This document shows positions 1 through 9,970 of a DNA stretch of 64,000 bases, in pieces. A program made the translations under genes and the position numbers. This DNA comes from Methylobacterium durans (GTDB taxonomy: Bacteria; Pseudomonadota; Alphaproteobacteria; Rhizobiales; Beijerinckiaceae). Each line of letters begins with the position of its first letter. Within the stretch, counting starts at the first letter, position 1. A model generated the notes under the pieces. That model did no database searches, was not told where the DNA came from, and worked only from the letters and a program-made list of their open reading frames with translations. The DNA is taken from NCBI RefSeq assembly GCF_003173715.1, contig NZ_CP029550.1, positions 4,201,501 to 4,265,500 of the forward strand, given 5' to 3'.

Positions 1-533
1 CTCTCGCGGGGGTCGGTGTTGAGGGCCGCGAGCAGGACGGGGTTCCAGAGCCGCTCGTAGAGCAGGCCCTCGCAGGCCATGCTCTGCCCGATCGTGCCGC
101 CGGCGCCGTCCGCCTTGCCGGAGGCGGCCTTGAGGATGCCCAAGGGAGCAAGGTAGTCGCGGGCGCGGCTGCCCGGCACGCGGCGGGCGCGGCTCAGGAT
201 CCACCAGGGCAGGCGCCCGGCATTCGGGCGCAATTGCCAGCGCTCACCGGTCTTCAGGTCCGCGAAGTCGAACGCGGCCTCGTCCGGGCCGGTGAGCGCG
301 TCGGCGGGCGCGCCGACCGTGCGCATGAAGCCGAGCGCGTCGGCATTGCCCGACAGGAGGAGGTGGTTGCCGTTGTCGATCGTGAGGCCGAGGCTCGGAT
401 CGTAGTAGGAGCGGCAGCGCCCGCCCGCCTGCTTGGCGGCCTCGTGCAGGACCACGCGACGCCCGCGCTCGGCGAGCGAGACGGCCGCGGAGAGGCCGGC
501 CAAGCCGGCCCCGACGACGTGGACGGTGCCCAT
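1..533 (-). CDS. hpnE: Hydroxysqualene dehydroxylase HpnE, N-terminal part (runs off window)
   Basis: This is an FAD-dependent amine-oxidase-fold enzyme that reduces hydroxysqualene to squalene, the last step of the HpnC-HpnD-HpnE squalene route feeding hopanoid synthesis. About 177 N-terminal residues are present. The protein opens with MGTVHVVGAGLAGLSAAVSL, a Rossmann GxGxxG dinucleotide-binding site, followed by an acidic residue at the end of the next strand (LHEA) and GGRCRSYYD. The ATG at 533 overlaps the TGA of hpnD by one base (TGATG), so translation is probably coupled. The C-terminus lies outside the window. The order hpnA-hpnC-hpnD-hpnE makes the assignment secure. Confidence 0.9.
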   Translation of the reverse strand, partial: MGTVHVVGAGLAGLSAAVSLAERGRRVVLHEAAKQAGGRCRSYYDPSLGLTIDNGNHLLLSGNADALGFMRTVGAPADALTGPDEAAFDFADLKTGERWQLRPNAGRLPWWILSRARRVPGSRARDYLAPLGILKAASGKADGAGGTIGQSMACEGLLYERLWNPVLLAALNTDPRE

Positions 534-1387
534 CAGACGATCCCGTGGCGGAGCGCGACGGCCAGCAGCGCGAGCTTGCCGGGCTTCACCCGGGCGCGGG
601 GCGCCGACCAGCCGCGCTTCAGGAGCGCGTCGAGGTAGAGCCGGTAGGCCGCTGCCATGAGGCGGGCGGCCTTCGTGGCCTTGCGGGGCGAGCGGCCGAT
701 GATCTCCCACGTCGCCCGGTAATGGGCGTCGGCCTCCGCGGCCAGGGCCGCGCAGACCTCGCCGATGCGCGGATGCTGGATCGCGGAGCGCGGCGTCGGC
801 GCCTTGAGGCCGATCCGGGCGAGCTTCTCGCGCGGCAGGTAGAGACGCCCACGCTCCGAATCCTCGTCGATGTCGCGCAGGATGTTGGTGAGCTGCAGGG
901 CCCGGCCCTGATGCCAGGCGAGGCGAATCCCGTCCTGCTCCGGCATGCCGAAGATGCGCACGGACAGGCGTCCCACCGCGCTCGCCACCCGGTCGCAGTA
1001 GAGGTCGAGTGTGGCCTCGTCGGGCGCCACGATATCCTCGAAGGCGTCCATGGCCATGCCATCGATCACGGCGTGAAAATCCTCGCGGCGGAGGTCGTAG
1101 CGCGCCACCGGCACGATGAGGTCGCGCACGCGGCCGGGGGGCTTGCCCGCGTAGAGGGCATCGATGTCGGCGCGCCAATGGTCGAGCTCGGCGGCGCGGA
1201 TCTCGGCCGGCCCGCCATCGTCGGCGACGTCGTCCACGGCCCGGCAGAAGGCATAGACGGCGTACATCGCTTCGCGCCGCTCCTTCGGCAGCAGCCGCAT
1301 CGCCGTGTAGAACGAGGATCCGGCCGCCGGCAGGGCAGGGGCCGCCCCGGGCGCGCTGTCGGGCATGGGCGTCGCTGTGGCGCTCAT
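533..1387 (-). CDS. hpnD: Presqualene diphosphate synthase HpnD
   Basis: This squalene/phytoene-synthase-family enzyme condenses two farnesyl diphosphates to presqualene diphosphate. It is about 284 residues long, normal for the family. The first aspartate-rich motif is seen in AFCRAVDDVADD and the second in LTNILRDIDEDSERGRLYLP, which together bind the diphosphate-Mg2+ groups. The start MSATATPMPD at 1387 overlaps the hpnC stop by four bases (ATGA). A longer upstream reading frame exists, but it would run deep into hpnC and is rejected. It is the third gene of the overlapping hpnA-C-D-E operon and acts on the cytoplasmic face. Confidence 0.93.
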   Translation of the reverse strand: MSATATPMPDSAPGAAPALPAAGSSFYTAMRLLPKERREAMYAVYAFCRAVDDVADDGGPAEIRAAELDHWRADIDALYAGKPPGRVRDLIVPVARYDLRREDFHAVIDGMAMDAFEDIVAPDEATLDLYCDRVASAVGRLSVRIFGMPEQDGIRLAWHQGRALQLTNILRDIDEDSERGRLYLPREKLARIGLKAPTPRSAIQHPRIGEVCAALAAEADAHYRATWEIIGRSPRKATKAARLMAAAYRLYLDALLKRGWSAPRARVKPGKLALLAVALRHGIV

Positions 1388-2280
1388 TGCGAAGCTTCCT
1401 GGAGGGCGCGCAGGCTGCGGCCGCGGAAGGGACGGCGGGCGAGGCTGCCGACGATCCCGCCGAGCGCCGTCAGCGCGAAGCCGGCCTTGCCGTGATGGAC
1501 CTTCTCGGAGAGGGGGTCGCGATCGAGGAGGCCGCGGGTCAGCACGATGGCGAGCCGATGGATCGCGGCGATCTCCAGGGACAGCCGCAGATCGTCGATC
1601 AGGCTCGGCAGCACGGCGCCCTCGTCGAGGAGGAGCAGCGTGCGGGCCGCGAGATCGCGGATCACGCCGCGCAGTTCCGGGCTCGCCCGGTCGGCGCCGA
1701 GCATCTCGACGGTCGCGCCGTGCAGGTCGAGATAGTCCTGCGGGATGTAGACCCGGTCGAGATTGCGGTAATCCTTGTCGCAATCCTGCAGGTGATTCAG
1801 GATCTGCAGGGCCGCGCAGATGGCGTCCGAGGCCGCCCAGACCCGGGCCGGATCCTCGCCGTGCACGTCGAGGACGTAGCGGCCGACCGGCATCGCCGAG
1901 TAGCGGCAATAGTGGATCAGCTCGTCCCAGTCCGCGTAGCGGCTCTTGCGCGCATCCATCCGGAAGGCGTCGAGGAGTTCGAGCGCGTGGGTCGGCGGCA
2001 GGCTCCGGGACGCGAGCTCAAGCCGCAAGGGCTCGGCTTCCGAATCGGTGGGTCCCCGTCCGGTCAGGGCGTCGGCGAGACCGTCGAGGAGCGCGATCTT
2101 GCGCTCGGGCGTCAGGTCGGCATGGTCCGCCACGTCGTCGCCCGCGCGCACGAAATGGTAGAAGGCGAGGATCGCCCCCCGGTGGCGCGGGTGGATCAGG
2201 TGGGAGGCGACGGGGAAGTTCTCGTCGCGGTGCCCCTTGCCCGAGCGGGTCTCGGTCGCGGTCTGGAGGCTCGCGCTCAT
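1384..2280 (-). CDS. hpnC: Hydroxysqualene synthase HpnC
   Basis: This is the second squalene-synthase-like enzyme of the pair. It converts presqualene diphosphate to hydroxysqualene, which HpnE then dehydroxylates. The protein (about 298 residues from MSASLQTATE) carries the family motif FVRAGDDVADHAD and a second aspartate motif around LQDCDKDYRNLDRVYIP. The chosen ATG at 2280 overlaps the hpnA stop in an ATGA; the in-frame extension upstream (MVSRCGVPA) would lie inside hpnA. A short gene spacing of this kind is typical of hopanoid operons in alphaproteobacteria. Confidence 0.93.
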   Translation of the reverse strand: MSASLQTATETRSGKGHRDENFPVASHLIHPRHRGAILAFYHFVRAGDDVADHADLTPERKIALLDGLADALTGRGPTDSEAEPLRLELASRSLPPTHALELLDAFRMDARKSRYADWDELIHYCRYSAMPVGRYVLDVHGEDPARVWAASDAICAALQILNHLQDCDKDYRNLDRVYIPQDYLDLHGATVEMLGADRASPELRGVIRDLAARTLLLLDEGAVLPSLIDDLRLSLEIAAIHRLAIVLTRGLLDRDPLSEKVHHGKAGFALTALGGIVGSLARRPFRGRSLRALQEASQ

Positions 2281-3302
2281 CGCAGGTACCCCGCACCGCG
2301 AAACCACTGGATCGCGTCCGACAGCCCTTCCCGGTAGGGCCGGGCGGTGTAGCCGAGCTCGGCGCGCGCCTTGGCGTCCGAGAAGAACATCCGGTAGCGG
2401 GCCATGCGGATGCCATCGATCGTGGCGAGTGGCGCCTTGCCGGTGACCCGCGCCATCAGCTCGGAGACGACGGCCACCGGGTATGTCGCCACCCGAGGCA
2501 GCCGGATCGTCGGTGCTTTCCGGCCGACCAAGCCGGCGATGTCGGCGAGCATCTGAGCGAGCATCACGTTCTCGCCCCCGAGGATGTACTTCTCGCCCAC
2601 GCGCCCCTTCCGAAGTGCTAGCAGATGACCTGCGGCGACGTCGTCCACATGGGCGAGGTTAAGGCCCGTATCGACGAAGGCCGGCATCCGGCCGAGCGCG
2701 GCTTCCAGGATGATCCGCCCGGTCGGCGTTGGCTTCACGTCGCGGGGCCCGATCGGGGTCGAGGGATTGACGATCACGGCCGGCAGGCGATCGCGCGTCA
2801 CCATCTCGTCGACAACCCGCTCGGCCACGACCTTGCTGCGCTTGTAGGCGCCGATCGCGGTTTCGGGGGTCAGCGGACGCGTTTCGTCGGCCGACGTGCC
2901 GTCGTCGTGCGGTTTGATCGTGGCGACGCTCGATGTGTAGACGATCCGCTCGACCCCGGCCTTCAGCGCTTCCTCCATCAGGATGCGCGTGCCGTCGCGG
3001 TTCGTGCGGACGATCTCCTCCATGTCCGGCGCCCAGAGCCGGTAATCGGCCGCCGCGTGGACGAGATAGCGCTGTCCCCGCATCGCGGCGGCGACCGCAT
3101 CGCGATCGCGCATGTCGCCGATCGCGCGCTCGACGTCCGGCCAGACGAGGTTGGTGTTCGGGCTCGTGGCTCGCACGAGGATGCGGACGGGAAAGCCCGC
3201 GTTGCGGAACACGTCGACCAGGGCAGCGCCGAGGAATCCGCTCGCGCCCGTGATCAGCACGGGGCCGGGATCGGAGAGTCCGGTCTCTGTCGCCTCTGCC
3301 AT
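2277..3302 (-). CDS. hpnA: Hopanoid-associated NAD-dependent sugar epimerase HpnA
   Basis: This is an extended short-chain dehydrogenase/reductase of 341 residues. The N-terminal nucleotide-binding glycine motif is VLITGASGFLGAALVD, and a typical YKRSK (YxxxK) catalytic pair follows mid-protein after YTSSVATI. The family is linked to hopanoid loci and is annotated as a dihydroflavonol-4-reductase/epimerase-like enzyme, probably acting on sugar groups of the hopanoid side chain; the exact substrate is not established. It is the first gene of the minus-strand hpnA-C-D-E operon. Confidence 0.9.
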   Translation of the reverse strand: MAEATETGLSDPGPVLITGASGFLGAALVDVFRNAGFPVRILVRATSPNTNLVWPDVERAIGDMRDRDAVAAAMRGQRYLVHAAADYRLWAPDMEEIVRTNRDGTRILMEEALKAGVERIVYTSSVATIKPHDDGTSADETRPLTPETAIGAYKRSKVVAERVVDEMVTRDRLPAVIVNPSTPIGPRDVKPTPTGRIILEAALGRMPAFVDTGLNLAHVDDVAAGHLLALRKGRVGEKYILGGENVMLAQMLADIAGLVGRKAPTIRLPRVATYPVAVVSELMARVTGKAPLATIDGIRMARYRMFFSDAKARAELGYTARPYREGLSDAIQWFRGAGYLR

Positions 3303-3454
3303 CGCTCTCGTTTCGTCACGGATTGCAGCCGCGGCAGGGCGCCGTCACCCCTGACGCCGCGACGCGCCGCGCGCTTGTGTCATCGAACGTCGGAAGGAAC
3401 AAGGATCGGGCGGCCACACGCGGCCGCAGCCAGCAGGCCGCCCGGTCACGGAAG

Positions 3455-5490
3455 TCAGGCGAGGCGCAGACGGTTCGTGCGGCTGTCCTGTCGTTCGGGG
3501 ATTGTGTTCTGGACGAGGGTGACGATGGCGGCGGCGTCGAGGCCGGCCTCCGCGTACATCCGGTCCGGCGCGTCGTGGTCCTGATAAGCGTCCGGCAGCG
3601 TCATCGTCCGAACCCGCACCCGGCCCGTGTCCAGCACGCCCCGCGCCGACAGAAGATGCAGCACCATCGCACCGAACCCGCCGACCGACCCCTCCTCCAG
3701 CGTCACCACAACCTCGTGCGTGCCCGCCAGATCCAGCAGAAGCGCCTCGTCCAGCGGCTTGGCAAACCGCGCATCCGCCACGCTCACACCGATCCCCAAC
3801 CCCTCCAGCACGTCCGCCGCCTTCACAGCCTCCGCCAGACGCGTGCCCAAGCTCACCAGCGCCACCCGCGCCCCCTCCGGACGCCGGATCACCCGGCCCC
3901 GGCCGATCGCCAGGGCCTCGCCCCGCTCCGGAAGGTCCACCCCCACCCCCTCGCCGCGCGGGTAGCGCAGCGCGATCGGGCCCGTGTCGTGCGCATGCGC
4001 CGTCGCCACCATGTGCACCAGCTCCGCCTCGTCGGCGGCCGCCATCACCGTCATGTTCGGCAGGCAGCACAGATACGCCAGGTCGAACGCCCCCGCATGC
4101 GTCGCCCCGTCCGCCCCCACCAGACCCGCCCGGTCCAGGCAGAACCGCACCGGCAGGTTCTGCAGCGCCACGTCGTGCACCACCTGGTCGTAGGCCCGCT
4201 GCAGGAAGGTCGAGTAGATCGCCACGAACGGCTTGTAGCCCTCCGTCGCCAGACCCCCGCAAACGTCACCGCGTGCTGCTCGGCGATCCCCACGTCGAAG
4301 GTCTTGTCCGGATGCGCCTTGCCGAAAATGTCGATGCCCGTGCCCCCCGGCATCGCTGCCGTGATCGCCACAACCTTCGGGTCGGCGTCCGCCGCCTTGA
4401 CCAGGCTCTCGCCAAACACCCGCGTGTAGGCCGGCGCGTTCGGCTTGGCCTTGGCCTGCACCCCGGAGACCACGTCGAACTTGACCACGCCGTGGTAGCG
4501 GTCGGCCGAGGCCTCCGCCGGCGCGTAGCCCTTGCCCTTCTGCGTCACCACATGCAGCAGGATCGGGCCCTGCTCCGAGTCGCGCACGTTCTTCAGGACC
4601 GGCAGCAGGTGGTCGAGGTTGTGACCGTCCACCGGGCCCACGTAGTAGAAGCCGAGCTCCTCAAACATCGTGCCCGAGCCCACCAGCAGGCTGCGGGCGT
4701 ATTCCTCGGCCCGCGCCGCGCGCTGGTAGAGCGCCTTGGGCAACAGCTTGCCGAGCTGCTTGGCGGTCTCGCGCAAGCTCCGGTAGGTGCCCCCCGAGGC
4801 CAGCCGCGCCAGATAGGCCGACATCGCCCCCACCGGCGGCGCGATCGACATGTCGTTGTCGTTGAGCACCACGATCAGGCGCGAGTGCATCGCCCCGGCG
4901 TTGTTCATGGCCTCGTAGGCCATGCCCGCCGACATCGAGCCGTCGCCGATCACCGCCACCACGTTGCGGCGCTTCGCGCTCGCGTTGGCCGCCCGGGCCG
5001 CCGCCGCGTCGAGGTCGCGCCCCACCGCCATGCCGAGCGCGGCCGAGATCGAGGTGGAGGAATGAGCCGCCCCAAACGGGTCGTAGACGCTCTCCGAGCG
5101 CTTGGTGAAGCCCGACAGCCCCCCGCCCTGGCGCAGCGTCCGGATGCGGTCGCGCCGCCCGGTCAGGATCTTGTGCGGGTAGCACTGGTGGCCCACGTCC
5201 CAGACGATGCGGTCGTCAGGCGTGTCGAAGACATGATGCAGCGCCACCGTCAGCTCGACCACGCCCAGCCCAGAGCCGAGATGACCGCCGGTCACCGAGA
5301 CCGCGTCGATCATCTCCGCGCGAACCGCGTCCGCCACACCCTGCAGATCAGCCTCCGCAACACGCCGAAGCGCCGAAGGATCCACAATGCCGTCGAGAGG
5401 GGAAGTATCCTGCCGTGCCAATGATCTATACCCGCTTGCTCGTCTCTCACATCGATCCGATGAATGCCGCGTCGGGGTCGGCGCGGACAT
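3455..5490 (-). CDS. dxs: 1-deoxy-D-xylulose-5-phosphate synthase, frameshifted as assembled
   Basis: Dxs joins pyruvate and glyceraldehyde 3-phosphate in the first step of the MEP isoprenoid pathway. The N-terminal part (5490 down to about 4258) shows GGHLGSGLG, the thiamine-diphosphate motif [18 protein letters not shown]...NDN and [12 protein letters not shown]. The C-terminal part (to 3455) continues with [23 protein letters not shown] and the transketolase C-domain. The two halves lie in different frames. The break is at a run of five C (plus strand 4254-4258); one more base restores the standard [18 protein letters not shown]. Dxs is normally essential in MEP-only bacteria, so either another copy exists or this is a sequencing deletion. 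The start is uncertain, with no clear Shine-Dalgarno before 5490. It lies beside hopanoid genes that use its product. Confidence 0.85.
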
Positions 5491-5773
5491 CGAGTCACCG
5501 CAGCGATCGATGAGAATTTCGGTCCTATATACCGATCTCGGCCAGCATTGCCATGGTGCAGCCCTAATCGCCGCGGTGGCATCGGCCCGTCTAGGCTCCC
5601 AAACGCTCCGGTTTCAACGTCCATGATTGCGGAGCTGCCGCTACCGGCAGCGCGGGAACGCGCCGGGTGGATGCAACTGAGAGTGCGGCACCTATGAACG
5701 AACGGCGCGACGATCAATGTTACTCGACTCGAATTTCCTTGTTCTGCCGCGAGATGAAGGTGCACTTCGGTTC

Positions 5774-6028
5774 ATGATCCGGTCCATTCTCGTGGCCTGC
5801 CTCGGCGCGGCCGGGCTGATTCTCCTCGCCGCCTCGGCCGAGGCCGTCGAATCGCGCAGCTCGGAGATCACGTTCGCGTGCGATTTTCTTGGCCGCTGCC
5901 CGCTGCAGGCCTCTCCCGGCGCACCCGACCGCGACGTGCAACCCTTCGAAGGCAGCCTCGGCCGCCCCTGCGGCTGGCGCTGGCGGGCGACTCCGTCGGG
6001 CTCGAGAAAGGTGCGCGTGTGCTACTGA
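5774..6028 (+). CDS. Small secreted protein of unknown function
   Basis: An 84-residue protein starts MIRSILVACLGAAGLILLAA, a clear signal peptide with cleavage predicted after ASAEA. The mature part is short and contains four cysteines (ITFACDFLGRC near the front, RPCGW and a C-terminal VRVCY), which could form disulfides in the periplasm. I do not recognise the family. An ATG 57 bases further upstream in the same frame is less likely because it would bury the signal peptide. Its stop overlaps the GTG start of the downstream secreted nuclease, which suggests one transcript. Confidence 0.55.
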   Translation: MIRSILVACLGAAGLILLAASAEAVESRSSEITFACDFLGRCPLQASPGAPDRDVQPFEGSLGRPCGWRWRATPSGSRKVRVCY

Positions 6029-6924
6029 GGGCGCGGCGAGTCGCAGGGTCGATCGCGGTCGCGCTCATCGCGCTCACCACGTCCAGCGAAGCGGCCGTCC
6101 CGGACGGGGCGGAAACCTGCCCGACCCTGTACCTCGACGGCGCTGCGCCGGTGCTGACGAACGCCAAGCTCGCGACGCGGACGCTGCCGCTCTGCTTCGA
6201 CGCCTATGCGGTGCTGCATTCGGGTGTCTCGCGCACGCCGCTCTACGCGGCCGAGCACCTGACCCGGGCGAGCGTCGCCGCCGCGCGGCGGGTCGACCGG
6301 GAGGACGCGTTCCACGACGAGGACCGGGTGCCTTCGGACGAACGCGCCCGCATCGAGGATTACGTCCGCAGCGGCTACGACCGCGGCCACATGGCGCCCG
6401 CGGGCGACATGCCGAGCGCGAAGGCGCAGGCCCAGTCGTTCAGCCTCGCCAACATCGTGCCCCAGAACCGGGCGTTCAATCGGGGATTGTGGTCGGCGAT
6501 CGAGGAGAGCGTGCGCCGCCTCGCGAGCCAGCGGGGCGACCTCTACGTGGTCACAGGCCCGGTCTTCGAGGGCGATTCGGTCGAGGCGATCAAAGGCCGC
6601 GTCCTGGTGCCGACCCAGATCTTCAAGGCCGTCTACGACCCGAAGCGCGGCGAGGCCGGGGCCTACCTCGCCTCGAACCGGGCCGACGGCACGTGGCGCG
6701 CGGTCTCGCTGAGGACGCTCAACACCGTCGCGGGTATCGACGTCTTCCCGACCCTGCCGGAGCGCGTCAAGGCGGACATCATGGACCTGCCGGAGCCGCG
6801 CGAGTTTTCTCGCGGCGAGCCGGGTGAGACGCACCGCACGGACGATTGGCAATCCTGGCTCAAGTCCGAGTTGTTCCGCGCGCTGCGGCGGGCGCTGCGC
6901 GACGCGCTCCGCTCCCTCTTCTAG
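6019..6924 (+). CDS. Secreted DNA/RNA non-specific endonuclease (NucA/Serratia type)
   Basis: This is a beta-beta-alpha-Me family nuclease of about 301 residues that hydrolyses DNA and RNA non-specifically with a divalent metal. The family signature DRGHMAPAGD is present with its catalytic histidine, followed by FSLANIVPQNRAFNRGLW carrying the metal-binding asparagine, and by IEE. The GTG at 6019 is chosen because it is followed directly by a signal peptide (LLRARRVAGSIAVALIALTT, cut near SSEAA); the longer upstream ORF would remove it. The enzyme should act in the periplasm or outside the cell, for example on extracellular nucleic acid. The gene overlaps the small secreted protein upstream. 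Confidence 0.85.
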   Translation: MLLRARRVAGSIAVALIALTTSSEAAVPDGAETCPTLYLDGAAPVLTNAKLATRTLPLCFDAYAVLHSGVSRTPLYAAEHLTRASVAAARRVDREDAFHDEDRVPSDERARIEDYVRSGYDRGHMAPAGDMPSAKAQAQSFSLANIVPQNRAFNRGLWSAIEESVRRLASQRGDLYVVTGPVFEGDSVEAIKGRVLVPTQIFKAVYDPKRGEAGAYLASNRADGTWRAVSLRTLNTVAGIDVFPTLPERVKADIMDLPEPREFSRGEPGETHRTDDWQSWLKSELFRALRRALRDALRSLF

Positions 6925-6934
6925 GAGGACCATC

Positions 6935-7210
6935 ATGGCACGCCGCACGGTAAAGCCCGGCTTCGCGCCGTTCTCCGACGAGACGGGTGTGCAGAACGTG
7001 GGCGGCCTCTCGATCGAGAACGGGACCGAGCGGATCGCGCTGCACGGATCCGTCGAGATCACCCGCGACCGGGCCGGTCTCGCCCAGGCGCGCGATCTCA
7101 AGCGCACCGTCGACGCCATCGTGCGGGCGCTCGGCTCGACCGATCTGCCGGAATCCGTCGGCGAGGCGCCCGCCGAACCGACACGCAAGCTGCGCAATCC
7201 CTTCGCCTGA
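6935..7210 (+). CDS. Small conserved-looking protein, unknown function
   Basis: A 91-residue soluble protein, MARRTVKPGFAPFSDETGVQ to RKLRNPFA. A strong Shine-Dalgarno AGGAGG (6923-6928) overlaps the stop codon of the nuclease gene and sits six bases before this ATG, so the two are probably translationally coupled. There is no signal peptide or membrane segment. The middle (TRDRAGLAQARDLKRTVDAI) should be helical. I cannot name a domain. Because it is cytoplasmic, it is not obviously an inhibitor of the exported nuclease, though that possibility follows from the gene order. Confidence 0.7.
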   Translation: MARRTVKPGFAPFSDETGVQNVGGLSIENGTERIALHGSVEITRDRAGLAQARDLKRTVDAIVRALGSTDLPESVGEAPAEPTRKLRNPFA

Positions 7211-7412
7211 GGGGAGGGCGAATCGTCCCGCGTCCTTGCCCCTCCCGGGCGGCCCTGATACTCGGGCCGGATCATCACACGGGAGAGTGGCGCCGCGGGC
7301 GGCTCCGGGTTCGGAGCGCCGGGGACTGGACCGATCGGCCGGCGCCCGATGAAGACCCATCGCGGCCGCGCATCCGCGCGCCGCACGGAATCTCAGACGC
7401 AAGGGAACGGCG

Positions 7413-9065
7413 ATGGCCCGCGAATTCATCTACCACATGCGGGGTCTGACCAAGACCTACCAGGGCGGCAAGAAGGTCTTGGAGAACGTCAACCTCTCCT
7501 TCTATCCGGACGCCAAGATCGGCGTGCTCGGCATCAACGGTGCCGGCAAGTCGACGCTCCTCAAGATCATGGCCGGCATTGACAAGGAGTGGACCGGCGA
7601 GGGCTTCGTCGCCCAGGGCGCTCGCGTCGGCTACCTGCCGCAGGAGCCGCAGCTCGACCCGACGAAGACGGTCCGCGAGAACGTCATGGAGGGCGTGGCC
7701 GCCAAGCAGGCGCTGCTCGACCGCTACAACGAGCTCGCCATGAACTACTCGGAGGAGACGGCCGACGAGATGACGGCCCTCCAGGACCAGATCGAGGCCC
7801 AGAACCTCTGGGAGCTCGACTCGAAGGTCGATCAGGCGATGGAGGCTCTGGGCTGCCCCGGCGACGAGCAGCCCGTCGACAAGCTGTCTGGCGGTGAGCG
7901 CCGCCGCGTCGCGCTCTGCCGCCTGCTCCTGTGGGAGCCGGAGCTGCTCCTCCTCGACGAGCCGACCAACCACCTCGACGCCGAGACGGTGAACTGGCTC
8001 GAAGGTCACCTGCGGCAATATCCGGGCGCGATCCTGATCGTGACCCACGACCGCTACTTCCTCGACAACGTGACGGGCTGGATCTTGGAGCTCGACCGGG
8101 GCCGGGGCATCCCCTACGAGGGCAACTACTCGGCCTGGCTCGTGCAGAAGCAGAAGCGCCTGGAGCAGGAGGGCCGCGAGGACATGGCCCGCCAGCGCGC
8201 CATCGCCCGCGAGCAGGAGTGGATCGCGGCCTCGCCGAAGGCACGCCAGACCAAATCGAAGGCGCGCATCACCCGCTACGAGGAACTCGTCGCCAAGCAG
8301 CAGGACAAGATCGACGCCACCACCCAGATCGTGATCCCGATCTCGGAGCGGCTCGGCCAGAACGTCATCCAGTTCGACGGCCTCAACAAGGCGTTCGGAG
8401 ATCGGCTGCTGATCGAGAACCTGTCGTTCAAGCTGCCGCCGGGTGGCATCGTCGGCGTGATTGGCCCGAACGGAGCGGGCAAGACGACGCTCTTCCGGAT
8501 GATCACCGGCGCCGAGAAGCCCGACGCCGGCAGGATCGATGTCGGCGAGAGCGTGAAGCTCGGCTACGTCGACCAGTCGCGCGACGCCCTCGACCCGAAG
8601 GCGACCGTCTGGGAGGAGATCTCGGGCGGCAACGACGTGATCTACTTCAACAAGCGCGAGATCAATTCCCGCGCCTATTGCGCGGCCTTCGCCTTCAAGG
8701 GCGGCGACCAGCAGAAGAAGGTCGGCACCCTCTCGGGCGGCGAGCGCAATCGCGTGCACCTCGCCCGCACGCTGAAGAGCGGCGCCAACGTGCTGCTCCT
8801 CGACGAGCCGACGAACGACCTCGACATGGAAACCCTGCGGGCGCTCGAAGAGGGCCTGGAGGATTACGCGGGCTGCGCGGTGATCATCAGCCACGATCGC
8901 TGGTTCCTGAACCGCATCGCGACCCACATCCTCGCCTTCGAGGGGGACAGCCACGTCGAATGGTTCGAGGGCAATTTCTCGGATTACGAGGAGGACAAGA
9001 AGCGCCGCCTCGGCGCCGACTCGATCCTGCCGAAGCGGCTGAAGTACAAGAAGTTCAGCCGGTAG
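7413..9065 (+). CDS. ettA: Energy-dependent translational throttle protein EttA (ABC-F)
   Basis: This is a 550-residue ABC-F ATPase with two nucleotide-binding domains in tandem and no membrane segment. It binds the ribosomal E site and gates early elongation in response to the ATP/ADP ratio. Seen in order: Walker [10 protein letters not shown], the EttA-specific arm insertion (about residues 95-140), signature [12 protein letters not shown], Walker [13 protein letters not shown], the linker rich in basic residues ([19 protein letters not shown]), second Walker [10 protein letters not shown], signature LSGGERNR and [11 protein letters not shown]. Length and linker match EttA rather than other ABC-F members. 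It is a single gene with no obvious operon partners. Confidence 0.93.
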   Translation: MAREFIYHMRGLTKTYQGGKKVLENVNLSFYPDAKIGVLGINGAGKSTLLKIMAGIDKEWTGEGFVAQGARVGYLPQEPQLDPTKTVRENVMEGVAAKQALLDRYNELAMNYSEETADEMTALQDQIEAQNLWELDSKVDQAMEALGCPGDEQPVDKLSGGERRRVALCRLLLWEPELLLLDEPTNHLDAETVNWLEGHLRQYPGAILIVTHDRYFLDNVTGWILELDRGRGIPYEGNYSAWLVQKQKRLEQEGREDMARQRAIAREQEWIAASPKARQTKSKARITRYEELVAKQQDKIDATTQIVIPISERLGQNVIQFDGLNKAFGDRLLIENLSFKLPPGGIVGVIGPNGAGKTTLFRMITGAEKPDAGRIDVGESVKLGYVDQSRDALDPKATVWEEISGGNDVIYFNKREINSRAYCAAFAFKGGDQQKKVGTLSGGERNRVHLARTLKSGANVLLLDEPTNDLDMETLRALEEGLEDYAGCAVIISHDRWFLNRIATHILAFEGDSHVEWFEGNFSDYEEDKKRRLGADSILPKRLKYKKFSR

Positions 9066-9118
9066 CGTTCGGGCGGACCCCGATCTGCCGCCTCGACGCG
9101 CGGGGTGGCACCTCGTCC

Positions 9119-9970
9119 TCACGCGTTGAGCGAGGCTGCCTCCCGCAGGTCGCGCGCGTCCGTCAGCTTGAGCCCGCGGCGGCGGAGATCCTTCAGCATC
9201 GCCCGGTCCGGGAAGCCGCAATAGGGCAGTCTCGGGAAAGTCCGGCCCGAAGGCAGCCGGCCCTCGGCCGCGACCTGCTCCAATATCCCGTCCACCAGCA
9301 CCCGGCCGCGCTCGTGGAGCAGAACGGAGGCGCGGGTCGCCGTGATGTCGGGGGGCAGCCGGACGGCCTCCTGCGCCAGGATCGCGCCCGTGTCGATCGC
9401 GACGGCGAGGTGCTGGACGGTGATCCCGAACGCGTCCGGTCCCTCGCTCAGCGCGTGGACCGTCGGCACCGGGCCGCGGTGGCGCGGCAGCAGGCCGGGA
9501 TGGACGTTGAGCCCGCCGAGCGGGACGGTGGCGAGCGTCGCGCCGGACAGGATCTGGTCGAAGTGGAAGGTCAGGATCAGGTCGGCCCGGTGCCCTCGCA
9601 GCGCCTCCGCCACCGCCGGCCCGTTCACGTCGTCGACCTTGAGGGTCGGAAGGCCGAGCCGGCGGCAGAGGGGCTCAAGCGGCGTCGCCTCCGGCGCGTC
9701 GCCGCTCCCCGAGAAACGGCGTGTCACCGGAGCGAGCGGGCGCATCAGGTCTGGCAATCCGAAATTGACGCCGAGATAGGGCAGGAAGCCGGGGCCCGAC
9801 CGGGCGAGGTGGCGCCGGATCTGGCCCGTGAATCCGCCCGTGCTCGGCCGCTCCGCGTTCGAGAGGCCGACGAACGCGATCTCCGCCGCGTGCTCGGCGA
9901 CGAACCGGCGGAGCGTTCGAGCGTTCGGCAGGGCTTCGAGGGCAAAGACGGCGAGGCGGGGCCGGCCCAT
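9119..9970 (-). CDS. Formyltransferase-family protein
   Basis: The protein (about 283 residues) carries the formyl-transferase fold used by methionyl-tRNA and sugar formyltransferases, which take a formyl group from 10-formyltetrahydrofolate. The catalytic triad is visible: Asn and His in GGLNVHPGLLPRHRGP and Asp in VAIDTGAIL. The ATG at 9970 overlaps the stop of the upstream short-chain dehydrogenase (TGATG), so the two are co-translated. Position beside capsule genes suggests N-formylation of an amino sugar or another surface metabolite, but this is inference. It is not the housekeeping fmt, because the C-terminal tRNA-binding domain is absent. Confidence 0.75.
   Translation of the reverse strand: MGRPRLAVFALEALPNARTLRRFVAEHAAEIAFVGLSNAERPSTGGFTGQIRRHLARSGPGFLPYLGVNFGLPDLMRPLAPVTRRFSGSGDAPEATPLEPLCRRLGLPTLKVDDVNGPAVAEALRGHRADLILTFHFDQILSGATLATVPLGGLNVHPGLLPRHRGPVPTVHALSEGPDAFGITVQHLAVAIDTGAILAQEAVRLPPDITATRASVLLHERGRVLVDGILEQVAAEGRLPSGRTFPRLPYCGFPDRAMLKDLRRRGLKLTDARDLREAASLNA

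Noticed and set aside
7275..9221. Long minus-strand open frame of 648 residues opposite ettA
   Set aside because: It is antisense to a certain gene, has low-complexity composition and arises from the high GC content.
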